From JBCCGI01 sp039029355 (lineage in GTDB: Bacteria; Planctomycetota; UBA1135; GCA-002686595): 10,531 bases of DNA. The stretch lies in the NCBI GenBank assembly GCA_039029355.1, contig JBCCGI010000158.1:1-10531 (forward strand). Reading direction: 5' to 3'. This document shows, one piece after another, positions 1-6,268 of the stretch. The position numbers and the translations under genes are program-made. Under the pieces are notes generated by a model, which saw only the letters and a list, made by a program, of their open reading frames with translations, made no database searches and was not told the origin of the DNA. Within the stretch, counting starts at the first letter, position 1. Every line of letters starts with the position of its first letter.

Positions 1-1
1 T

Positions 2-15
2 GCACTTGGGAGTGC
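2..15. repeat. Short inverted repeat before the integrase gene
   Basis: GCACT and AGTGC flank a four-base loop (TGGG), just upstream of the integrase start. It could be a 5' leader hairpin or part of an element end. The window starts one base before it, so the upstream context needed to decide is missing. Five base pairs alone could easily occur by chance. Confidence 0.3.
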
Positions 16-28
16 CTAGGATCTGGGC

Positions 29-1090
29 ATGACGGCCGACAACTACCCGCTGCGAGTGCTGCTGCTCACGTTCACGGGCTGGGTGAACCGGCACCAGGCC
101 GACGTGATCGCTTACCTCGTTGAAGAGAACCGAGTCCTGAAAGAGCAGATGCGCGGTCGCAGCCTGCGCCTGAACGACGACCAGCGCCGCCGACTCGCCG
201 CCAAGGCCAAGCTCCTGGGCCGCAAGGCGCTGGACCGCGTCGCGACCATCGTGACGCCCGACACGCTGATGCGTTGGCATCGGCGGTTGATCGCCGCGAA
301 GTGGACGTACGCCGCCAAGCGGGTGGGGCGCCCTGGCCTGATGAAGTCCATCTCGTCCTTGATCGTGCGTATGGCCCGCGAGAACTCGAATTGGGGCTAC
401 TGCCGCATCCAGGGCGAGCTGAGAGCGCTCGGCCACGAGGTGGCCTCCACGACGATCGCGAACGTCCTGAAGGCGAACGGGATCAAGCCGGCGCCTCAGC
501 GGCCGTCGTCGTGGAGAGCCTTCATCAAGGCGCACTGGGGGGCGATCGCCGGGATGGACTTCTTCACGACGGAGGTCTGGACGCCGCGAGGACTCCAGAC
601 CTACTTCGTGCTGTTCGTGATCGACCTGAAGACCCGACGGGTCCACGTGGCTGGCGTCACGACAGGCCCCGGCGAGGACTTCGTGGCGCAAGTAGCTCGC
701 AACCTGACTGACCCCGTAGATGGCTTCCTGCGGGATCACCGAGTGCTGATCTGCGACCGGGACTCGAAGTTCACCGCCAGGTTCAAGCGAGTCCTGGAGA
801 AGTCCGGCGTCGAGACGGTCTTGACGCCAAGGCAGGCGCCGAATGCGAACGCCTTCGCCGAACGCTTCGTGCTGTCGATCAAGTCGGAGTGCCTGGACCG
901 GATGATCTTCTTCGGCGAAGCCTCGTTCTGGAGCGCTGTCGCCGAGTACCTGGCTCACTATCACGCCGAGCGAGCCCATCAAGGGATTGGCAACGAGCGG
1001 ATCACCGACGTGACGGACGCGACGGTGGGAGAGGTTCGTTGCACCGAGAGGTTGGGCGGGATCCTCAAGCACTACCACAGGGCGGCGTAG
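29..1090 (+). CDS. DDE integrase/transposase, rve core family
   Basis: Predicted transposase of the retroviral-integrase (rve) superfamily, which cuts and joins DNA at element ends with two metal ions. Residues 20-160 hold a coiled, basic, helical region with helix-turn-helix character, ending in the segment NWGYCRIQGELRALGHE typical of these integrases. The catalytic core spans about 170-325. The DDE triad is probably D177 (in GMDFF), D243 (in CDRDSKF) and E278 (in NANAFAERF), with 34 residues between the second Asp and the Glu, close to the DD(35)E spacing of IS3-like enzymes. The conserved tail ECLDRMIFFGE and YHAERAHQGIGN is present. At 353 residues it looks full length. AGGA at 18-21, seven bases before the ATG, supports the start. 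It belongs to the lone 'integrase core domain' proteins common in Planctomycetota and similar genomes. I found no terminal inverted repeats, so the element's limits are unknown. Confidence 0.9.
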   Translation: MTADNYPLRVLLLTFTGWVNRHQADVIAYLVEENRVLKEQMRGRSLRLNDDQRRRLAAKAKLLGRKALDRVATIVTPDTLMRWHRRLIAAKWTYAAKRVGRPGLMKSISSLIVRMARENSNWGYCRIQGELRALGHEVASTTIANVLKANGIKPAPQRPSSWRAFIKAHWGAIAGMDFFTTEVWTPRGLQTYFVLFVIDLKTRRVHVAGVTTGPGEDFVAQVARNLTDPVDGFLRDHRVLICDRDSKFTARFKRVLEKSGVETVLTPRQAPNANAFAERFVLSIKSECLDRMIFFGEASFWSAVAEYLAHYHAERAHQGIGNERITDVTDATVGEVRCTERLGGILKHYHRAA

Positions 1091-1092
1091 CG

Positions 1093-1707
1093 ATGGACAT
1101 TCTGAACCGATCCGCGGTCGTCCTCCGCCCGAAGCAGCCGTACCTTGACTGGGCAAGGCGCGACGATGCCGAAGGGCTTGAGGACGGTGTCCTCGAGAAT
1201 TTGACGCGGGAACCAACGGTTTACCTCGTCCCCGACTGGGAGGAGCCCGACGAGGAGCGGGAGATCCTGCGCGAGTTCTGGCCGGCACTGTTCGAGGCCA
1301 TGCTCAGCGGCTGGGTCACCGACAAGGAGCTATGGCCCGGGGGGCGAAGCCTTGAGATGTTCTACGAGTGGTTCGAGGTCCAGACGTTCGCGATGGTCCA
1401 GGACGTCTACATGGACGAGGCCATCGACTACACGGCGTGGCCCGGGCCGCCAGTTCCGGCTCAAGGATCCCCGCGGCCGAGTTTCTGGATAGGACGGCCT
1501 CCGCAACGGCGTCAGTATCCGAGCGTGCCCTCTACGCTTACGGAAAGCCAATGCCGAGCGTCGTCGTCGTCCCCAAATAACCCGAAGACGACCCGGATAA
1601 AGTCCCATCCCGCATCGGAGAGCTCGAGCTCAGAACGCACGCCACTGATATTCACCTGCATCCGGTCGGAGCTGAGCTGCGGAGTACCGACTAGCTTCTC
1701 CTCGTAA
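1093..1707 (+). CDS. Small family of unknown function, probably with an aberrant run-on C-terminus
   Basis: The ATG lies 2 bases after the integrase stop, so translation is probably coupled. Residues 1-115 resemble a widespread family of about 110-120 residues, with RPKQPYLDWA, EPTVYLVPDWEEPDEER, then FWPALFEAMLSGW and FYEWFEVQTFAMVQDV. The function is unknown; I recall such proteins beside many unrelated genes. The family normally ends near residue 115 (about base 1440). Here the frame stays open for about 89 more residues. These are rich in Pro, Ser and Arg, and from base 1512 they are antisense to the next gene. I infer that the native 3' end was lost at a junction between about 1440 and 1511, leaving an artificial tail. 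The gene may be a broken remnant. The alternative is a genuine fused tail, which its composition argues against. An in-frame start further upstream (base 889) would only read the integrase out of frame. Confidence 0.6.
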   Translation: MDILNRSAVVLRPKQPYLDWARRDDAEGLEDGVLENLTREPTVYLVPDWEEPDEEREILREFWPALFEAMLSGWVTDKELWPGGRSLEMFYEWFEVQTFAMVQDVYMDEAIDYTAWPGPPVPAQGSPRPSFWIGRPPQRRQYPSVPSTLTESQCRASSSSPNNPKTTRIKSHPASESSSSERTPLIFTCIRSELSCGVPTSFSS

Positions 1708-2243
1708 AAGCCAACGGCCTGAAGGGCTCGGGCATCATCTAAGTGTATGGGGGACTGCTTGCCTTCGGAGCGCTTGACGAGCGACTCGTGGTAGTCCGCC
1801 AAGACAAGGATGAACACTCTATCGAGGTAGTGGGTAAAGTACTGGAGCTTGCGAAGGTCTATCTCGTTCAGCATGAACGCCCGATACGCCTTGCCCAACC
1901 AATCAGCCTTCTCCAACGAGTCGAGGCGCTCCAGATAAAGAAGGAGATGTTGAGCAGCTCGATCAAATTCGCTTGATGACATGGAGTCCACAAACTCGCG
2001 CCGTTGCTCGGGCGACACGCCGGACACTTGACTCAAAAAGCGCGCAACCTTCTTGAAGAAGAGATAGTCGCGCGCTCCGATGCCGGCTTTCGCCAAGCCG
2101 ATCAATGAGCCGACGATTGGAAGATCGCGAGCTATGCCTTCCGCCATGACGCGATCCAATCCGATCTCGAAGAGGTCGCCGACGGCCTCACCGAGCCCAG
2201 CGTTTCCGACGCTTCGTAAAAGGCTCTCCCCTGGATCTGTCAT
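1512..2243 (-). CDS. Hypothetical protein, 243 residues, helical, accessory region
   Basis: I have no name for this protein. It begins with a Gly/Leu/Ala-rich helical stretch, about residues 10-60. This contains LPIVGSLIGLAKAGIGARD, which is hydrophobic but interrupted by charges, so an amphipathic or peripheral membrane segment is more likely than a true transmembrane helix. A charged helical middle follows (QVSGVSPEQRREFVDSM, then HLLLYLERLDSLEKADWLGKAYRAF). The C-terminus, about 170-225, alternates as in a small winged-helix fold (ALQAVGFYEEKL, then LELSDAGWDFIRVV). I recall a similar layout in hypothetical proteins of mobile regions; no role is established. It lies downstream of the DUF3800 gene on the same strand, across a 369-base gap. 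The ATG at 2243 has no clear Shine-Dalgarno sequence, so the start is uncertain. Its last 196 bases overlap the run-on frame of the preceding plus-strand gene. Confidence 0.75.
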   Translation of the reverse strand: MTDPGESLLRSVGNAGLGEAVGDLFEIGLDRVMAEGIARDLPIVGSLIGLAKAGIGARDYLFFKKVARFLSQVSGVSPEQRREFVDSMSSSEFDRAAQHLLLYLERLDSLEKADWLGKAYRAFMLNEIDLRKLQYFTHYLDRVFILVLADYHESLVKRSEGKQSPIHLDDARALQAVGFYEEKLVGTPQLSSDRMQVNISGVRSELELSDAGWDFIRVVFGLFGDDDDARHWLSVSVEGTLGY

Positions 2244-2612
2244 CAGGTGTCCGTGGCGGCTGCCGGCTGCCTCGTGCCTCCCGAGCCCCTGTCCGAAGGC
2301 TAGGCCGTCTCGAGTTCGATGACCAGGCTAGCTAGGGGACGGCTTCGCGGCAAGCAGCTCGGTCGGCATGATGTCCGGAGGACCCTCCTCGTTGTGAGAG
2401 CTGGCTTAGCCGGCTCGACACGGCGTCAGCGAGCGCCACTACGAGAGAGCTCCTGCTCTTCGACTGAGGGCTGTCGATCTCAGAAGAGGAGCGGCGCAGC
2501 GAATCCACCTTCATGCTACGGCGCGCCCGCGGAAGGTGGCGCTGGTACAGCGCCACGGACTCGCCGCGGCGAGCAGCACGACCGCGAGCAGGTCACAGCC
2601 TACCCTCAGCAC
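2244..2612. other. Intergenic stretch with inverted repeats, no convincing gene
   Basis: This separates two minus-strand genes. It holds the paired inverted repeats at 2536-2573 and a weaker one at 2399-2415 (AGCTGGC, TTA, GCCGGCT, with one G-T pair). A 74-codon minus-strand frame at 2332-2556 is Ser/Arg-rich, starts inside the hairpin and has no ribosome binding site, so I do not call it. I see no convincing promoter, although the gap is long enough for the downstream gene to have its own. Confidence 0.5.
2536..2573. repeat. Two adjacent strong inverted repeats (hairpins)
   Basis: At 2536-2556, GTGGCGCTG and CAGCGCCAC pair perfectly over 9 bp around the loop GTA. Three bases later, 2560-2573 is a perfect 14-base palindrome, CTCGCCGCGGCGAG. 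They start 40 bases past the DUF3800 stop on the minus strand. Neither strand has a T-run after the stems, so a standard intrinsic terminator is not supported. They may slow or end transcription, protect an mRNA end, or bind a protein. No integron attC core sites (RYYYAAC or GTTRRRY) flank them. Confidence 0.6.
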
Positions 2613-3764
2613 CTACAGATCATCGAAACGAGCGAGAAAGCCAAAGTCTCGCTCTTCGTAGAGGTCTACGTCGTTGTCGGTGGCCAGCCTCACGGCATTG
2701 CGGAACTGACGCATCCGGTTGAGCATCGGGCGGATCTTCTTGCACGTGTTGTCCACATGGGCGACTAGGTCTCCAGTGCATACGGGAATCTTGTACCCCT
2801 TGGCAGAGGCGACGACCAGCACGCCAGCGTCACGTAGTGGTGCAACGACGCGAGCCATCAGAGCTTGCTCGGAGCCGATGTGGTCGGGCAGATGCCGTTC
2901 GATGTGCCGCACGAGCGACCTTCCGAAGACATACGCTCTCGGATCCACGTTGCGATGCTGGTAGAGGAGCTGCTTCAGGCACACGACTTGGGCTCGCCGA
3001 TCTGGATCTGTTGATCTTCCGTGCTCCTCCAAGAATGCCTGCGACCGGCGGGTCGCGAACTCGATCAGGCGGCTGTCAAAACGCCTGTCCGCGCCATCGC
3101 CCTCACGGCTGAGATGGTATGGGAACTCCTGACGCGGCCACGGACCGTAGTACACCAGACGCTCTCGAATGCGCTCGAAGAACTGAGGAGTCTCGCCGGT
3201 CTCCTCCTTCCCCTCGACCGCCTTGGCGAGCGACCCAGCGATCAGGTCGGCGATCTGCACGCCGCGGCAGTCGGAGCTCTTTCTGAACTCGACGGCGTTG
3301 TGGGCAAATAGCTCGCCTGGATAGTGGCGCTTCATGTACGCGACGAAGGTCTTCTGAAACTCCTCGTCTCCTTGCCGGTCCACAATCAACCGAAGCTCCG
3401 GGTAGCTCCTGAACAGCTCCCCCTCCAAGAGCCTCTGAATCCACTTGTAGAACGACCGCGGATACTGAAGGCCGCTGGTCTTGTCGATGCGTCGCTTATC
3501 GACTACGAGCGCGTAGAACGTACCCGGTACGTCGGCAAGCGACTCCAGGACCCTCTCCCTGCGGTCGTACCTCCCCCCAATCTTCGCGGACTTGATCGGG
3601 CCTCCGCGAAAGTGGTTGGATGCCAAGACCTCAGCAGCAACGTTGAAGTCGTCGAGGTCGGCTTCATCAATGATTACCGCGGCAACGACGTAGAAGACGG
3701 TGGCTCCTTCCTTCGGAACGTCGATGTCCTTGTTGCCTGCCTCGTCGACGAAGGCGATGCGCAT
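2613..3764 (-). CDS. DUF3800 protein with C-terminal winged-helix-like domain
   Basis: The N-terminal 235 or so residues match the DUF3800 family, predicted to have an RNase H-like fold. FVDEAG is at residues 5-10 (D7, E8; usually FVDESG), IKSAKIGG at 57-64, a central acidic strand LRLIVDRQGD with D129, and the closing signature GVQIADLIAGS with D173. These acidic residues suggest a metal-dependent nuclease-type site; no activity is established to my knowledge. From about residue 258 to 345 comes an extra domain. CLKQLLYQHR, then SEQALMARVVAPLRDAGVLVVASAKGYKIP, reads like a recognition helix followed by a beta-wing, then a basic helix around KKIRPMLNRMRQFRN. At 383 residues it is longer than a plain DUF3800 protein (about 200-280). 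The ATG lies 4 bases after the stop of a 52-codon frame and lacks a Shine-Dalgarno sequence, which fits translational coupling. DUF3800 genes often sit in accessory or defence regions, and the neighbouring transposase fits that. Confidence 0.85.
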   Translation of the reverse strand: MRIAFVDEAGNKDIDVPKEGATVFYVVAAVIIDEADLDDFNVAAEVLASNHFRGGPIKSAKIGGRYDRRERVLESLADVPGTFYALVVDKRRIDKTSGLQYPRSFYKWIQRLLEGELFRSYPELRLIVDRQGDEEFQKTFVAYMKRHYPGELFAHNAVEFRKSSDCRGVQIADLIAGSLAKAVEGKEETGETPQFFERIRERLVYYGPWPRQEFPYHLSREGDGADRRFDSRLIEFATRRSQAFLEEHGRSTDPDRRAQVVCLKQLLYQHRNVDPRAYVFGRSLVRHIERHLPDHIGSEQALMARVVAPLRDAGVLVVASAKGYKIPVCTGDLVAHVDNTCKKIRPMLNRMRQFRNAVRLATDNDVDLYEERDFGFLARFDDL

Positions 3765-3768
3765 GCCA

Positions 3769-3927
3769 CTAGGCCTGATCGGCGCCGGACTTCACCGATG
3801 CGGCATAGCAACGGCCCGCGTGAACCACGCTCTCCACGAAGGGAGAGACATCGAGGCCCATGTGAGCGCCGATGGTGCAGAGCCCGTCCTGGGGCTCTGA
3901 CACTCGCACTTCGAGTTCGGTCCGCAT
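3769..3927 (-). CDS. Candidate small gene (52 residues) coupled to the DUF3800 gene
   Basis: This short frame ends 4 bases before the DUF3800 ATG (TAG, TGGC, ATG). The downstream gene has no Shine-Dalgarno sequence, so reading through this frame would explain how it is translated. The product begins MRTELEVRVSEPQDG and ends VKSGADQA; most third positions are G or C. I recognise no domain. It could be a small regulator, an antitoxin-like partner or just a leader peptide. The frame is open further upstream to an ATG at 4020 (83 residues), but that extra part looks non-coding. No clear ribosome binding site precedes the ATG at 3927. The evidence is mostly position, so this is tentative. Confidence 0.4.
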   Translation of the reverse strand: MRTELEVRVSEPQDGLCTIGAHMGLDVSPFVESVVHAGRCYAASVKSGADQA

Positions 3928-4397
3928 GGTTGGCGCTTCAGGCTCCGCTGACCCTACGCCAGTCAGCAGTGTCGCAAGGTCGCGCGCTCTCTCTGGTCGG
4001 GGCTGCTGAGGCCATCTCAACCCAAACGATCCAACGGCCCAGAGCAGTGGCTCCCCGAGTAGGACTCTGTTTCGAACTCAGCCGCGAGAGCACCGAAGAA
4101 AGAAAGTCACCGTTTCCACGCTGCAAGGTCATGTCTCGAGTTCGCAATAGCGTTCGGCTCGGTGCCACCCTCGCAATAGGCGCGAACCGCGAGTCTGGGG
4201 CCCAAGTCGGACTCGAACTGCCCGGGTGGGGGAATCCCGCAGATCTTGCGAGCGTCTAGCCGGCTTCGACCGGGGAGGTGAGGGCCGCCCCGGAGGCCGG
4301 TGCGGTGCGTCGTCGCTAGACTCGGAGCGACGCTCCACGGCTCCCGGATGGCCCAATAGGAGGGGCAGGGGGAGGAATGGCGCCATGGCCCTTGGGC

Positions 4398-4403
4398 TAC
4401 AAT
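4398..4403 (+). promoter_or_regulatory. Possible -10 box (TACAAT) for the lipoprotein gene
   Basis: TACAAT differs from the TATAAT consensus at one base. It lies 56 bases before the start codon, giving a leader of about 50 bases. No recognisable -35 hexamer sits 16-18 bases upstream, and there is no TG extension, so this rests on the -10 box and position alone. Confidence 0.3.
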
Positions 4404-4445
4404 GCGGTCTTCGCCCGCGGTGGGGAGTTGCCGCGGGTCCATCCG

Positions 4446-4453
4446 AAGGGAGG
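4446..4453 (+). promoter_or_regulatory. Ribosome binding site that sets the lipoprotein start
   Basis: AAGGGAGG lies 6 bases before the ATG at 4460. It contains the full GGAGG core at ideal spacing. With the signal peptide that begins at this ATG, it rules out the in-frame start 234 bases upstream. Confidence 0.8.
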
Positions 4454-4459
4454 ACCGAG

Positions 4460-6259
4460 ATGCGAGTGTTGCGCGAATCGAGGAAGTGGATCTGTGGGAT
4501 CGCGGCGGCGTTGGTCGCCGCAGGGTGTTCGGGGGGCAGCAGTGGCGGTGGCTCGGGCCCGCAGCCGGATCCGCCCCTGGTTACCGGCTTCTCGCCGCCG
4601 GACGACCCGACCGGACTGACTCCGACCGAGCCGACCGTGGTCCTGACGGTTACCTTCGACACAGGCATCGACCCCGCGACGCTTACCGACCAGACCTTCC
4701 TGGTAGACGACCCGGTGGGAGCGGTCGCGGGCACGGTCATCTACGACGACACGACTTTCACGGCAACCTTCACGCCGGCGCAGGCGCTGCTACTCGACGC
4801 CGAGCACACGGCCACGGTCACGACCGACGTGACCAGCGTCGACGGCCTGGCCCTCAAGCAGGAGACCTCCTGGTCCTTCGCAGTGCGCGCCGGAGCTTGG
4901 GGCCCGGCTATGCCGCTTAACTTCGCGCAGGCCGTCAACGAGCACGACTTCCACGCCGCCGCGGCGGCGGACGGCCGCGTGTGGGTTGTTTGGAAAGAAG
5001 GAACGGGGAGCGCAATGCCCGGCATCTGGGCCAAGCGCATCGCACCCGACGGCACCGCGCTGGACAACCCCGAACCGATCGGCCCAGGGGACGCCTGCGA
5101 TCCACGCGTCGGAGTGGACGGGGACGGCAACGCGATCTGCGTCTGGGGCCAGGTGGATGCACCCGGCGGGGGGGAGCGGATCTATGCCAATTGCTTCGAC
5201 GGAACGGCTTGGGGAACACCGACGACAATCGATGGTCATCCGACCGATCCGGAGAACACAGGTCCTCGCCTCGCGGTGATCGAGGACGGGCGGGCGATCG
5301 TTGTGTGGGAGGCACGGGATAACCAGTCGGGTGTGTACTTGCTCCAGACAGCCGAGTTCGACCCGGTCGGAGGATGGAGCGATCCCGCGGGCCACTACGA
5401 GAGCGAGAGCGTGGTCCAGGCTTTCTCTTACGAGGGCGACTACAACGTGGGCGCCAACGAGAACGGCGACGCTGTGGTGACGGGGACTCGCAAGGATTCA
5501 ATGACGAATCGCCGCAAGGGACGTAAGAAGGTGATACGGATCGGCGATGAGAGCGAATCCTCGTTTTCGGGGCTGGGGCCGGAAGTCCCACCGAGCGATC
5601 CGCTCGACCCCTTTGATGTCGAGGTGGGCAGCACGACATTGGTCGTCAACGACTCTATCCTAGTGATTTGGATCCAGCAGACGAACTGCCCGGACGGGGT
5701 GAGCTTTGTGCAAACCGATCGCGCCTGGTCGGCTCGCTACGTGCCGTCCGTCGACGGGAGCAGCTTCGGAACATGGAAGTCGGCGACGCTTGTCGACGGT
5801 TGTGCCAGCGACGACTCCAACGGCTTCCCTGGCGTGGCGCTTGCCCCGGACGGCGTCGGGCGCGCCGTGTGGCAGCAGTCCACGAGCGGAGGGTATCGCC
5901 TCGGGGTCAACGAGACTGATTCCGCGGGGGTGTGGCAAGCGCCAGGGCTCCAGTCCCTCCAGGAACTCTGTGGATCAGCCGCCAGCGAGGATCACCGGAT
6001 CGTGCTGGACCCAACCGGCCTGAACGGCTTCTCGGTGTGGCTCGAGTCCTCCGGCTGTGGCGCTCCGCTGGCCCTCTGGGCGCGACCAATCGTGGACGGC
6101 GCGTACGTTGGTCCAACACAGTGGCTCGACGCCTGCACGGGGAGCTGCGGCGCGGTCGGCACTCCGCAGGTGACGGTGGATCCAAGTGGGCGCTTCACCG
6201 CGCTGTGGCGACAGAGCCAGGACGGAACGACGAAGACCTGGTTCGCACGGTTCCAGTAG
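4460..6259 (+). CDS. Secreted lipoprotein: Ig-like domain plus propeller-type repeats
   Basis: Predicted to be exported and lipid-anchored. Residues 1-22 are a signal peptide (basic RESRK, then hydrophobic ICGIAAALVAAG), and C23 is the lipidated cysteine in the lipobox (LVAAGC). A Gly/Ser linker follows (24-34). Residues 38-143 look like a bacterial Ig-like domain of the SbsA/Big_5 type (VTGFSPPDDPT, VTFDTGIDPATLTDQTF, VIYDDTTFTATFTP). The rest, about 145-599, carries roughly eight copies of a strand pattern ending in W: DGRVWVVW, DGNAICVW, DGRAIVVW, an imperfect fourth (NGDAVVTG), NDSILVIW, DGVGRAVW, LNGFSVW and SGRFTALW. This suggests a beta-propeller used for binding at the cell surface; no catalytic site is visible. 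The ligand is unknown. A strongly basic patch (RKDSMTNRRKGRKKVIR) interrupts the imperfect fourth repeat. The gene ends 9 bases from the stop of the convergent kinase gene, with no hairpin between them. Confidence 0.85.
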   Translation: MRVLRESRKWICGIAAALVAAGCSGGSSGGGSGPQPDPPLVTGFSPPDDPTGLTPTEPTVVLTVTFDTGIDPATLTDQTFLVDDPVGAVAGTVIYDDTTFTATFTPAQALLLDAEHTATVTTDVTSVDGLALKQETSWSFAVRAGAWGPAMPLNFAQAVNEHDFHAAAAADGRVWVVWKEGTGSAMPGIWAKRIAPDGTALDNPEPIGPGDACDPRVGVDGDGNAICVWGQVDAPGGGERIYANCFDGTAWGTPTTIDGHPTDPENTGPRLAVIEDGRAIVVWEARDNQSGVYLLQTAEFDPVGGWSDPAGHYESESVVQAFSYEGDYNVGANENGDAVVTGTRKDSMTNRRKGRKKVIRIGDESESSFSGLGPEVPPSDPLDPFDVEVGSTTLVVNDSILVIWIQQTNCPDGVSFVQTDRAWSARYVPSVDGSSFGTWKSATLVDGCASDDSNGFPGVALAPDGVGRAVWQQSTSGGYRLGVNETDSAGVWQAPGLQSLQELCGSAASEDHRIVLDPTGLNGFSVWLESSGCGAPLALWARPIVDGAYVGPTQWLDACTGSCGAVGTPQVTVDPSGRFTALWRQSQDGTTKTWFARFQ

Positions 6260-6268
6260 GCGCGACCT

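Larger units (their letters stand above)
3928..4459. other. Divergent intergenic region, no convincing gene
   Basis: About 530 bases lie between the minus-strand cassette and the plus-strand lipoprotein gene, so promoters for both directions should be here. The plus side has a TACAAT box at 4398. On the minus side I see only weak candidates (TTGCGA followed 15 bases later by TAGGGT), too poor to call. The long open frames crossing the region on both strands are rich in Arg, Pro and Ser and resemble no protein. A tRNA-like stretch around 4195-4275 was examined and rejected. Confidence 0.5.

Noticed and set aside
1..1511. Terminal inverted repeats bounding an insertion sequence
   Set aside because: The bases before the integrase have no reverse-complement match after the second gene, and the left end may lie outside the window.
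2332..2556. 74-codon minus-strand frame between the DUF3800 gene and the 243-residue gene
   Set aside because: Ser/Arg-rich composition, no ribosome binding site, and its start lies inside the hairpin.
2399..2573. Integron attC-like sites formed by the hairpins
   Set aside because: The required RYYYAAC and GTTRRRY core sites are absent around the inverted repeats.
3324..4259. 311-codon plus-strand frame
   Set aside because: Its first half is antisense to the DUF3800 gene and the rest is low-complexity Arg/Ser/Pro sequence with no ribosome binding site.
4195..4275. tRNA-like stretch on the minus strand (TTCGAGT loop, CCA, a CGGG/CCCG arm like a long variable arm)
   Set aside because: The T-stem pairs at only about 3 of 5 positions, there is no 5' partner for the acceptor strand, and no anticodon arm can be drawn. 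It could be a decayed tRNA, but chance is as likely.
4226..4459. In-frame 78-residue N-terminal extension of the lipoprotein
   Set aside because: A signal peptide with a lipobox begins at the ATG at 4460, behind a strong ribosome binding site; an extension would bury it.
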